Shown here one piece after another: positions 44,149 to 52,712 of a stretch of DNA of 64,000 bases; position 1 is the first letter of the stretch, and every line of letters begins with the position of its first letter. The notes beneath the pieces are model-generated. The model ran no database searches and was not told the DNA's origin. It was given only the letters and a program-made list of their open reading frames with translations. Position numbers and translations under genes: made by a program. The DNA is from Kuenenia sp039794105 (GTDB taxonomy: Bacteria > Planctomycetota > Brocadiia > Brocadiales > Brocadiaceae). The stretch spans positions 32,866 through 96,865 of the forward strand of contig NZ_JBDIWA010000011.1 in assembly GCF_039794105.1 (NCBI RefSeq). Reading direction: 5' to 3'.

Positions 44149-46755
44149 TTAATCTTTTTGCCACAACTTTTCCAAACCAAGCTTTTCCAGACCAAGTTTT
44201 TCTTTTAACTTATCCAATCCCTTTTCGAGTTCTTCCTTGCCGTAATAATTCATCATCGCATTGAGTACATAACTTGTATCCAACAAGGGTTTTGGATTAC
44301 TCATCGTCCCGGTAATGGTAACGGGCAGGACAATATTCCCCTTTTCATTGAGAAGCGCCTTTAATGGTTTCGCTTTTTTGGTCAACTTTTCTGAATGTTC
44401 CGAAGACAATATAACTTTGCCGTTTAAATCAAGGGTCCCGGTATCAACATTGATATCCCCCTTTAGCTTTGCATCTGAACCTGGCGCATCAGGGGTATAA
44501 ATATTTTCCAGATAACACTTTTTTAAATCAAGCATATCATTTAAAAGAGAAAATTCACCATCGAGAGAATCAAATCGTGTTACCTCATATTTCTCCAGCA
44601 CATCTTTCTTTTCCCCTGCATATTTGTAAATTTCTTTTATCCCCAAAAGAGAATCTATTATCGTTTCCATAAAATTTACGTTTTCGATCTCTCCTTGTAA
44701 CAAACGAAACGACCCATTAGCATTCGTTACCATTTTATCGTTTTTCCCCAGAGAACCGCCCATGTCAAACGATCCGGAAAAAACCCCTTTCATCATACCG
44801 CGGTATTGAGTAAAAGCATCAACAACTCCGTCTATCCTTACTGTATTTATTATAGGGCTTGCATCCCACTGCATGCTTTTGGAGTCATAGTTTCCTGTAA
44901 GTGAAATATCTCCCTCAAAGGTACGCATTTGAAAGCTCTGTATTTTCAAAATATCATCCTGAAAACTATATTTCCCCTTCGCTTCTTCAAAATTAATATC
45001 CAATACAGTCCCCTTTCCCATTTCAAGCCCCCCGTCCGCAGTGATATTGTCCGCTAGCTTCTTTGCCAATAGTTCAAAACGAATCGATTCGGCAACATCT
45101 TTGCGTTGTTTCGTATTTTCATCTTCTTTATTCTCAGAAGATGCGGGGAATTTAAACAAAAGTTTCGGGGATGAAACGTGCAGATTCACGAATGCGTCAT
45201 CCAAATTGCCTTTCATATAATTCTTAATACTAACTGAACCCTCCGGTTCATATTCTTTCAACAAAGGAACAATTGCATCCCATCCCTTCAACGAAAATTC
45301 ATTCGTGGTACTCTCCAAATCAAAACGAGGGTTTGCCAGACCCTCTATCGAGCCAGAACTATTAAGGGATGCATTTTGCAAATTAACCACAAAAGTTTCC
45401 AGTTGGGTAATATCTGCAATTTTATTTGCTTTTAACGATATTTGAAATGGGATATTTTTTTGTTTCTTAAATACCTCTCCATAGAGTATTTCCGCTCCCG
45501 TCATCTCCGTATGCCCGGATATTTGCATAGCATCCATACTTCCGCTTGAAGTTATCTCCATGTTTAAAGGTCCTGTGAATCGGAAATCTTGCGGCAACGC
45601 TTCTTTAAAGACAGGGTATAGTGCTAACGCTTCGTCAAGTGCATTCATTTTTGCCATGAGGGTTACATCCCATTGCGGATCTGTTTTTATATTTTCTATA
45701 GTGCCCGTCAATGAAACATTGTTATCATTCAACGCCAAATCCAATTGCTGAAAACCGATATCCCCTTTTCTGTCATCATATTTGATCTTTTCTTTCAGTG
45801 TAATATTTAAGTTTTGTATTTTTTCATCAGAGTCTTTTATGGACATTACAAGTTTTTCGCCCTGAATCATAGACTCTAAATCCAATCCTGAATGAACAGA
45901 CCCCTTCATATTTGCCGTCATAGACAATATTCCTTCAAGGGGGGATAACATTAAACCATCGGGAATATAGGGGGCAAATTTGTGGAGGAATACATTTTGT
46001 ACGGAAACGTGAATGTCCATAGCAAGACCCCCAATATCCATATTTTCTCCTACTGGCCCAACCATTCCCTTTATAAGAAGATTTTGCTCTGTCATCCCCT
46101 GTAAACCGGCTGATACATATATCCGTATCGGTTTATACAAAGACACATTTTTTAATTCTATATTTAATGAGTCAAAAACCATCGTCACCGGCGCTTCAGG
46201 AACAAAATTATCCAAAAAATGTATTTGCCCACTGTGTAAGGCGCATTGGGAAACCATTAATCCCGCCAGAAAAATGTTATGTTCGCTATCAGGTTTTTTT
46301 TCACTCCCTGATTTTTTTTCTTTCCTCTTTTCATCCTTTGCCTGCGGCTTTTCATCTTCTTCGGCATCACTTACCATATCAGAAAAATTAAACTCCCCAT
46401 TTGAATTCCGAACCAGACGCACAACAGGTTCATCCATGATCAACTTTTTGATTTGTACCTTTTTCTTTAATAACGGAAACAGCGCCACCTTTATGCGAAG
46501 ACTCTGCAAAGACAGAAAATCTTCACTTCCAAATTCCGGATTGTCCGCAATACGCAGTCCATTGATTTCTACCCCCAGGCCGCTGATTAGGGTAAGTTTA
46601 ATATCCGCAAAATCAAACTCCCGATTCAGATAGGGCTTTGCAAGTGTAATTATCCTGTCTTTATACTTATTTAGGTCAATTACAAAGGGCGCTGCAATCA
46701 CTGCTATTAAAAGAAAAACAAAAACAGATGAAAGTATGATTATTATTTTCCGCAT
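44149..46755 (-). CDS. AsmA-family inner-membrane/periplasmic protein
   Basis: About 868 residues from the ATG at 46755 (MRKIIIILSSVFVFLLIAVI). One N-terminal membrane anchor is followed by the AsmA-type repeating beta-groove sequence: FADIKLTLISGLGVEINGLR, LRIKVALFPLLKKKVQIKKL and the C-terminal DLNGKVILSSE and LPVTITGTMSNPKP. A Lys/Glu-rich spacer lies near residue 150. AsmA-like proteins are proposed to bridge inner and outer membranes for lipid or protein transport. The gene has its own region between larE (convergent) and a long gap. Confidence 0.88.
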   Translation of the reverse strand: MRKIIIILSSVFVFLLIAVIAAPFVIDLNKYKDRIITLAKPYLNREFDFADIKLTLISGLGVEINGLRIADNPEFGSEDFLSLQSLRIKVALFPLLKKKVQIKKLIMDEPVVRLVRNSNGEFNFSDMVSDAEEDEKPQAKDEKRKEKKSGSEKKPDSEHNIFLAGLMVSQCALHSGQIHFLDNFVPEAPVTMVFDSLNIELKNVSLYKPIRIYVSAGLQGMTEQNLLIKGMVGPVGENMDIGGLAMDIHVSVQNVFLHKFAPYIPDGLMLSPLEGILSMTANMKGSVHSGLDLESMIQGEKLVMSIKDSDEKIQNLNITLKEKIKYDDRKGDIGFQQLDLALNDNNVSLTGTIENIKTDPQWDVTLMAKMNALDEALALYPVFKEALPQDFRFTGPLNMEITSSGSMDAMQISGHTEMTGAEILYGEVFKKQKNIPFQISLKANKIADITQLETFVVNLQNASLNSSGSIEGLANPRFDLESTTNEFSLKGWDAIVPLLKEYEPEGSVSIKNYMKGNLDDAFVNLHVSSPKLLFKFPASSENKEDENTKQRKDVAESIRFELLAKKLADNITADGGLEMGKGTVLDINFEEAKGKYSFQDDILKIQSFQMRTFEGDISLTGNYDSKSMQWDASPIINTVRIDGVVDAFTQYRGMMKGVFSGSFDMGGSLGKNDKMVTNANGSFRLLQGEIENVNFMETIIDSLLGIKEIYKYAGEKKDVLEKYEVTRFDSLDGEFSLLNDMLDLKKCYLENIYTPDAPGSDAKLKGDINVDTGTLDLNGKVILSSEHSEKLTKKAKPLKALLNEKGNIVLPVTITGTMSNPKPLLDTSYVLNAMMNYYGKEELEKGLDKLKEKLGLEKLGLEKLWQKD

Positions 46756-46782
46756 TATAAATATTCTCCCGCGTAATACCAC

Positions 46783-47598
46783 GTTAAGATATACCCCTGT
46801 CCGGCAGGAAGCCAGGTTATGTTCGGGGCAGTGTTATGTAATGCTATGTGTTTCCAGACAGATGCCGCCCCCGACTAAATGCTTACTGCCATTTGGACAT
46901 AAAATTTAACATTTTGGAGCTTCGTAAGACAAGACATATGTCATTTCCAAAAAATTAATCTACTTGGATAAAGGTCAGGGCGGGGGGAGCATGGGGTTGA
47001 ATTTAGCGAGTAGGGCGCACCCTACATTTCACTCAAAAAGTTATTCGGAAAACTACATTGTCGCAGTTTTTCAAAAAACTAAAGTGTTACAAACGGTTAC
47101 AACTGGTACACATCGCATTTTTTAATAGTATCGGATTTTTGGCATTTCTGTGCGCTTTTCAGTGAATTTGCAGCAAACGTCAAAGGTGTGTAGCAAGAAA
47201 ACCGCAAGGCGCACATCCTGCCTCTCTATGATTTTAAAGGTGTGAATTGATCTTGAACAGAAAGTAAAAAAAGGCAAGCAGCGTCTTTTCCCGGTTTTAT
47301 TGATAAATCTTTACTTTATTGTGGCAAAATACAAATACCTTTTTTTCGTAATAATTTAGTTCTTTGAAAAAGTAGGGGCGAAGCATTTGCCAGTTTGGGT
47401 ATTAACACCTTTATGACAATTTATGGCAAATGCTTCGCCCCTCACTGTGCAGCAAACATCGCTATTATTGGAATTTTTCAAAAAACAAAATTATTACTTT
47501 ATCAATTGTTCCTGCATCAAAATTTACACTGCAACATATTTCTGTTCCTGAAACGTTTCATACAAACAAAAAGGCCGGCATCGTCAAGCGCCTTCTGA
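46783..47598. other. Intergenic region with 18-bp palindrome
   Basis: About 815 bp. GGGGCGAAGCATTTGCCA (47375-47392) and TGGCAAATGCTTCGCCCC (47424-47441) form a perfect 18-bp inverted repeat with a 31-nt loop (GTAGGGGCG family). A GC-rich string resembling the murF insert lies near 46976. No gene supported. Confidence 0.6.
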
Positions 47599-47697
47599 TT
47601 ACTTGTACCTGCCTACCCTTCTTCCCTTTGTACCCATTCTTCCATGATTTGCCCGCTTACTCTTCCAGCCTAATCTTTGTCTTCTTCTATCACGCAT
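47599..47697 (-). CDS. Tiny basic protein behind tatA (32 residues)
   Basis: A 32-codon frame starts at the ATG at 47697, preceded by AAGGATAATAAAA (AAGGA, eight bases off). The product is MRDRRRQRLGWKSKRANHG onward and ends RRVGRYK; about 40% of residues are basic with several glycines. This looks like a small ribosome- or nucleic-acid-associated protein, but I cannot match it to a named family. It lies 26 bp behind the tatA stop, so the two are probably co-transcribed. Confidence 0.6.
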   Translation of the reverse strand: MRDRRRQRLGWKSKRANHGRMGTKGRRVGRYK

Positions 47698-47723
47698 TTT
47701 TATTATCCTTTTTCAAAATAAAA

Positions 47724-47957
47724 CTAACTATTTTTTTCCTGCTTTGCAGTATCATTCTCGATGTCTATTTTTTTCTTTGACTGTGGCGACTTGCTGCTGA
47801 CGTCTTCCACGTCGTCTTCAACTCCCTTTACCCCTTTTTTAAACTCGACAATTCCTTTCCCCAAGGATTTCATTACCTCGGGAAGTCTTTTCCCAAAGAT
47901 AAGAATTGCCACAATCAGGATGATAATCCACTCCCAACCACCTGGCATACCAAACAT
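47724..47957 (-). CDS. tatA: Sec-independent protein translocase subunit TatA/E
   Basis: 77 residues with the Tat hallmark: a short N-terminus, one membrane helix (WEWIIILIVAILIFGKRLPE) with the FGKRLPE hinge, then an amphipathic helix (VMKSLGKGIVEFKKGVKGV) and a polar tail. TatA forms the pore that exports folded proteins with twin-arginine signals. tatB/tatC are not adjacent. The start ATG is behind GAAGGAGTTATTG, a strong ribosome binding site. Confidence 0.95.
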   Translation of the reverse strand: MFGMPGGWEWIIILIVAILIFGKRLPEVMKSLGKGIVEFKKGVKGVEDDVEDVSSKSPQSKKKIDIENDTAKQEKNS

Positions 47958-48101
47958 ATCAATAACTCCTTCTATAAAAATTTAACGTCAGTAAAATATA
48001 CTACCAGACTATTAGAAATCAATATATTTATTTTCAAAATTACTTTAGAAATATCGTTTATTAAACATTTTATCATATAAACACATTTCGCATTTTCTTG
48101 T

Positions 48102-49109
48102 TCATTCCCGTAATGGCCTTAATTCCCGAAGTGCGCTAACCAAAAAAGAGATATCTTCCGCCATATCTACCTGAAAAGCCATTTGTTTGTTCAGAATCGG
48201 GTGGAAAAATTCAATTCTGTGTGCATGAAGCGCCTGTCTTTCAATTATTGACTCTTCGTCAGGAGCCCTTTCCTTACCAAGTAAATCCGAGCGAAAACAA
48301 GCATCGTATTTGCTGTACATTTCATCCGCAACAACCGGATGCCCTATTGCCTGCATATGAACACGAATTTGATGTGTTCTCCCCGTCTTTGGCATTACCT
48401 TCACCAACGTATAGCCTCGAAAACGCTCGATTACCTCGTAAACGGAAGTTGCGTTTTTTCCGGTATCCCTTCTTACCGCCATCTTTTGTCTGTCCACTCT
48501 ATGCCGCCCTATCGGCATATTTATTTCATTGGAATCAAATGCCACCTCGCCCTCTACAACTGCAAAATATTCCTTTTTCACAAGTCTTTTCTCAAACTGC
48601 ATTGCAATATGGGAGTGTACGGCATCGCTTTTTATCACAAGCATTACCCCGCTTGTATCTCTATCCAACCGGTGAACAATACCCGCTTTAAGGGGTCCGT
48701 TAATCTGAGAGAGATTTTGGCAATAAAAAGTAACGGCATTCACAAGAGTACCGGAAGGATGTCCTCCCGCAGGGTGTACTACCATATCATATGGTTTGTT
48801 AATCAGCATTAAATAATCATCTTCGTAGATGATATTAAGAGGGATGTCTTCCGGAGTAATTTTGGTCTCTTCCGGCACAGGAACGGTAGCGGAAATCACA
48901 TCGCCTTTTTTTATGAAATAACTGCTTTTGACAACGTTTCCATTTACGACAATTGCGCCCTCTTTTACTAGTTTTTGTATATACGTCCTCGAAAAGTCAG
49001 GAAAGCGGGAAGAAATAAATCTGTCTATTCTTTTACTTTCACCGACCCTCTTTATTTCCAATGTTACTTCTTTAACGTGTGCCTGGCTTTCCTGCAGCAT
49101 TATATTCAT
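48102..49109 (-). CDS. RluD-family 23S rRNA pseudouridine synthase
   Basis: A 335-residue enzyme (ATG at 49109) that isomerises uridines of 23S rRNA. An N-terminal S4 RNA-binding domain (RIDRFISSRFPDFSRTYIQK) precedes the catalytic domain with HRLDRDTSGVML (catalytic Asp), MPKTGRTHQIRVHM and HPVVADEMY. The start overlaps the stop of the TPR gene by ATGA, which argues against the longer frame at 49148. RluC/RluD targets cannot be separated by eye. It is the last gene of a three-gene operon. Confidence 0.93.
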   Translation of the reverse strand: MNIMLQESQAHVKEVTLEIKRVGESKRIDRFISSRFPDFSRTYIQKLVKEGAIVVNGNVVKSSYFIKKGDVISATVPVPEETKITPEDIPLNIIYEDDYLMLINKPYDMVVHPAGGHPSGTLVNAVTFYCQNLSQINGPLKAGIVHRLDRDTSGVMLVIKSDAVHSHIAMQFEKRLVKKEYFAVVEGEVAFDSNEINMPIGRHRVDRQKMAVRRDTGKNATSVYEVIERFRGYTLVKVMPKTGRTHQIRVHMQAIGHPVVADEMYSKYDACFRSDLLGKERAPDEESIIERQALHAHRIEFFHPILNKQMAFQVDMAEDISFLVSALRELRPLRE

Positions 49110-49756
49110 TTGATTACCGATAAACGGTACCGCGAAAGAGACGCCCAAATACTATCCGGTTCTATCTCCACTGCCTTGTTGTAATTGAGAATGGCATTCT
49201 CCTTTTGGCCTAATTTATCGTAGCAGCGGCCTGCGTCCCACCCCTGTTGCGCTAAAAGAAAAACCTTATTCGATAGCAGCTTGTCATTAAATTGATTACC
49301 GGCTTCCTCTAAAAGTCCTTTTTCTTCATATGCATATCCCAGCGATTGTTTCGCCAGAAAAGCAATGGGATGGCCGCTGTATCTTTGCAAAAAATCATTA
49401 TAAGTACGAATCGCTTCATCATAGTTTTTCAACTCATAATAAACATTGCCCTTCTGAAATAATATCCATGGCATTGTGCCGGAAGACGCCAAAGCCTCCT
49501 CGATGTATTCGAATGATTCAATGGCATTGTTCAATGCCTCGTTTTTATCTTTTTCGGTTTTCCCTGCCTGAGCAGCCATTGCAAGATCGCTATTGATTCT
49601 CCACATACTCTGCCATGCGGTTTCATCTTTTCTGGACTTTGCTTTAACTAAAGTTACCGTCACTGCTGCAATAGAAATAGCAACCGCAACGCCTATACCA
49701 ATAAAAATTTTATATTTATTTAACACCCCAAGTATATCAGATTTTGTTTCAGTCAT
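49106..49756 (-). CDS. Membrane-anchored TPR protein (YfgM-like)
   Basis: About 216 residues from the ATG at 49756 (MTETKSDILGVLNKYKIFIG). One N-terminal membrane segment (FIGIGVAVAISIAAVTVTLV) and then three or four tetratricopeptide repeats, for example WILFQKGNVYYELKNYDEAI and YNDFLQRYSGHPIAFLAKQS. This is the pattern of periplasmic YfgM-type chaperones near outer-membrane or secretion factors. It follows the PHP gene (13 bp) and precedes the pseudouridine synthase. Confidence 0.82.
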   Translation of the reverse strand: MTETKSDILGVLNKYKIFIGIGVAVAISIAAVTVTLVKAKSRKDETAWQSMWRINSDLAMAAQAGKTEKDKNEALNNAIESFEYIEEALASSGTMPWILFQKGNVYYELKNYDEAIRTYNDFLQRYSGHPIAFLAKQSLGYAYEEKGLLEEAGNQFNDKLLSNKVFLLAQQGWDAGRCYDKLGQKENAILNYNKAVEIEPDSIWASLSRYRLSVIK

Positions 49757-49769
49757 TTTTCTTTCTCTT

Positions 49770-50411
49770 TTATAAATCAATTAAAGTTTCTGCTTCTCTA
49801 AAAATATTTTCAATATCATCATCATCCAACCCTGCTGCACGAATAATCAATTCAGCATACGCACGGTCCAGCAAATCACCCGGCGCATGGGAATCTGAAC
49901 CGATAACAAGCTTTGCCCCCACCTTTTTTGCCATTTTGGCGACATGGCCATTTGCGTACGCATGGCCTTTCCTGCCGGATATTTCAAGCCTTACCCCCTT
50001 CTCCTTCGCCAAACGAGCATCATCCACGGAAATAAGCCCGGGATGCGTCAAAATATCGGCGCCAGCCTCTATTGCCGCCCTGTTTGTGCCCGGAATAACG
50101 GGTTCCGTAATTGTCTCCCCATGAACCAAAACAATGAACGCACCCAACTCTCTGGCTCTCTGCACCATTAATTTTATATGTTCCAGCCTGACATGCGTTA
50201 ATTCAACCCCTACGCACACCTTCATCCTGGTAGTAGATGCTATTTCCTGACATGCTTTTAATACATTAGGTATTACAATATCAATATTAGAGTAATCTGC
50301 ATGATCGGTAATGGCCAGACCGCGGAAACCTTTTACCTCACAACGGCGGATAAGCTCGGAAGGCAGGAGTACCCCATCGGAAAATAGCGTATGTGTGTGC
50401 AAATCTATCAT
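49770..50411 (-). CDS. PHP-domain metal-dependent phosphoesterase
   Basis: 213 residues of the PHP superfamily, which cleaves phosphoesters with a trinuclear metal site. The sequence shows DLHTHTLFSDG (first His pair), GLAITDHADYSN, VGVELTHV, FIVLVHGET, DILTHPGL and IGSDSHAPGD. These match the histidinol-phosphatase/YcdX-like branch. The substrate is not known; histidinol phosphatase is possible, but no his genes are near. First gene of the PHP-TPR-rluD operon; it starts 12 bp from the tRNA 3' end. Confidence 0.9.
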   Translation of the reverse strand: MIDLHTHTLFSDGVLLPSELIRRCEVKGFRGLAITDHADYSNIDIVIPNVLKACQEIASTTRMKVCVGVELTHVRLEHIKLMVQRARELGAFIVLVHGETITEPVIPGTNRAAIEAGADILTHPGLISVDDARLAKEKGVRLEISGRKGHAYANGHVAKMAKKVGAKLVIGSDSHAPGDLLDRAYAELIIRAAGLDDDDIENIFREAETLIDL

Positions 50412-50423
50412 AAGTATTTTTAA

Positions 50424-50497
<74 letters not shown>

Positions 50498-51066
50498 ATT
50501 AGTATATAAGTCACAGTTTAACAATAAATTACAGTATTTATTGAAATATTTTTATGCAGTTTCTTACAGCATGTTACCGCTTTTGGCATGCATTTGTTAT
50601 CAATAATTCTTTCCAGGCCGCTACAAAATTTCAATCGTGGTTATATTAACAAAATACTCATGAAATTTGAAACTGAAAAATAATGAGGTAGAAAAATATA
50701 TCAAATGTCCAGAAGGGAATTTTACTGCATGACGCCAAAAATAACACGAAAAAAACGATTTTGAAAGATTTTAAATGATACAAAAAAGAACAGAAAATAT
50801 ACCTTTTTCTTCCCCTTATTTCACATGATAATACCATGTTATCACGGCAACGTCAAAGTCACCCTACGAAAGACGCGGATCAAGAATTTGTGCCAAAAGC
50901 TCCTGTCAATAAGTGGAGAAGAAAGTAAAAGGCGATAGAGTTCTCATATAAATGGACAAAAATGAGCAAAACAAGCAAAATGGAGCGTGATTATCCCTGT
51001 AATAACGAAAGAGAGAGAGAGAGAGAGAGAGAGAGTAAAAAATAAAGTGCTTTTTTGTTCTCTACA
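50498..51066. other. Intergenic region with (GA)n tract
   Basis: About 570 bp between the tRNA and the IS fragment. It contains a 25-nt GA dinucleotide run at 51011-51035. No gene was seen. Confidence 0.6.
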
Positions 51067-51462
51067 TTACCAGCGAAGCATTTGAAGTGAAAGAAAAGGT
51101 CTTGCCGCAAAATTTCTGAGCGTCTTTGCAATATTTGTTACCTGGAAAAAATGAAAAAGCCCAACCACAAGATTCCTCAAAGAAGCCATTGCCCTTAGGG
51201 CATTTTTCGTGCGTATTTGAGAATGATCTTCACGGAAAGCGGTATCACGCACATAATGAAGTCCATTTTCTATTGACCAGTGTCCGCGGGAAAACTTAAG
51301 AATGGTTTTGGGACTTGCCTTTTGTTGGGTCAGGCTGGTAATACCGTAAACAATTTCCTCGGTCTTTTTGCCGGTCTTGACTTCTGTAAATATTCTATGA
51401 ATGCAAAATACCTGCTTAACGTAGGGGAAAACTGCCGAGACGTTTACTGTACACTGACTCAA
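51067..51462 (-). pseudogene. ISAs1-family transposase, C-terminal fragment
   Basis: 131 residues from the end of a DDE transposase: TEEIVYGITSLTQQKASPKT and FSRGHWSIENGLHYVRDTAF, with REDHSQIRTKNA, the characteristic ISAs1 signature around the last catalytic Glu. The N-terminal two thirds with the other catalytic residues is missing, so the element is dead. No intact inverted repeats were found. It lies 18 bp behind the AsmA-like gene. Confidence 0.8.
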
Positions 51463-51480
51463 TCGTCAATCGAACGGAGG

Positions 51481-52287
51481 TCATTCTTTCTTGCGCTGGA
51501 AAATGCCGCGAATGGCGTCGGTTGCACCCTTGCCAACGTCGCCGGCCCCTTCGAGTATGCCTTTACCTACGCCTGTACCGTGCTTAAACAGTTCGGTTCC
51601 CACGCCCAGCACGCCCTTGCCCAGGTCGTTGATCATATCTAGCGGCAACAGGTCTTTGCCCTGTTCCATTACACTCCTGGCGATCGCTGCCAAAATAATA
51701 CCGGTCAATTGGGCAACATTAATATCTTCTTCAGTTCCGAGATTGGTCAGCATAATCGGCGCAACACGCAGCCTAACAGTGTCGGCCTGTCCGGGTATCG
51801 GCAACAGTTTGGCCTCAACAGTCACGCCGTTGATCTGAAGTTCCTTGATGCGAAGATTTTTGCCAGGTTCGTCCGGGGCGTCGTCCTTGGGCAGATTGTT
51901 GAGGATATGCTGAAGATTGTTGGTCACTCCCTTTTGTTCGATGGTCAGGTAGACATCATCCAGTTGGATTTTTTTAACCTCCACCGTATCGCTCAAGAGG
52001 GTACGAATATTAACGGAAACATAGGTATTGCCAACCTTCAGCATATTGGGATGCTGATAGCCTTCCGGGTTATCGACGATGAGTTTTTTTAAATTTAACG
52101 TTCCGTCGAAAATCGATAGCGTTACATCGTCAAGATGTACCCCAACCTGCATTGATCGTTCGGCGCCGGCCTCGATCCCCACCTTCAATGCGCGGTCGCC
52201 GAACAGCTTGGTAAGCAGAGCAACAACCGCGATCAAAACAACCAGCACCACCAGAACCGATATCAGAATTTTGGGTCCCTTTTTCAT
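51481..52287 (-). CDS. AsmA-like periplasmic protein, GC-rich, likely acquired
   Basis: 268 residues with an N-terminal anchor (ILISVLVVLVVLIAVVALLT) and AsmA-type sequence: DDVTLSIFDGTLNLKKLIVD, TVEVKKIQLDDVYLTIE and LRIKELQINGVTVEAKL. A C-terminal glycine-rich helix region (GVGKGILEGAGDVGKGATDA) is unusual. The ATG overlaps the stop of a small upstream frame (ATGA), suggesting coupling. GC content is visibly higher than in neighbouring genes, pointing to transfer. The function is unknown. Confidence 0.78.
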   Translation of the reverse strand: MKKGPKILISVLVVLVVLIAVVALLTKLFGDRALKVGIEAGAERSMQVGVHLDDVTLSIFDGTLNLKKLIVDNPEGYQHPNMLKVGNTYVSVNIRTLLSDTVEVKKIQLDDVYLTIEQKGVTNNLQHILNNLPKDDAPDEPGKNLRIKELQINGVTVEAKLLPIPGQADTVRLRVAPIMLTNLGTEEDINVAQLTGIILAAIARSVMEQGKDLLPLDMINDLGKGVLGVGTELFKHGTGVGKGILEGAGDVGKGATDAIRGIFQRKKE

Positions 52288-52525
52288 TTTTTTTCTCCCG
52301 TAAAATTAGTGTTTTTTTGCAGCAACGCCTCTTGATCTTCAACACCAAGCGATTTGACCTTGTAGGCGGCCGCATATGCCTTTTCCATAACCTTCTAACC
52401 GGTAACACGAAATAGCCCAGTGCATTATACACAACGCCATTGTTCAGTTCAAACGAAACCACACTTGAAAACTCAACCATAGCCAGCTTGTGCTGCCACC
52501 GAAAGGTCAGGGTAACGCCGGGATT
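52286..52525 (-). pseudogene. Fragment of an unidentified gene, 3' end frameshifted
   Basis: A GC-rich frame on the minus strand reads HTNPGVTLTFRWQHKLAMVE, FSSVVSFELNNGVVYNALGY and FVLPVR. It then shifts to another frame that looks equally protein-like (KVMEKAYAAAYKVKSLG to FTGEKK) and ends by ATGA overlap with the AsmA-like gene. The N-terminus is absent. I cannot name the family. It probably came with the AsmA-like gene as one acquired piece. Confidence 0.45.
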
Positions 52526-52712
52526 GGTGTGCCTTTAATCTATATGGAATACCTGTGTGGTTGAAAATACCACCTCTGCAAGCTTAATCCTTGTGATAAA
52601 TAATTTCAGTAAATTATCGCAAATATGGAAGACAGAATTACTGTTGTCCAAAAGAAGGCCACTCAGGGCATGGGCTTCAGTATTTGTGGAATACAACCAG
52701 CAAAAGGAAAGG

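Noticed and set aside
52535..52712. Frame behind the GGDEF gene
   Set aside because: Continuation of an overlapping frame without its own start or family; no coding support.
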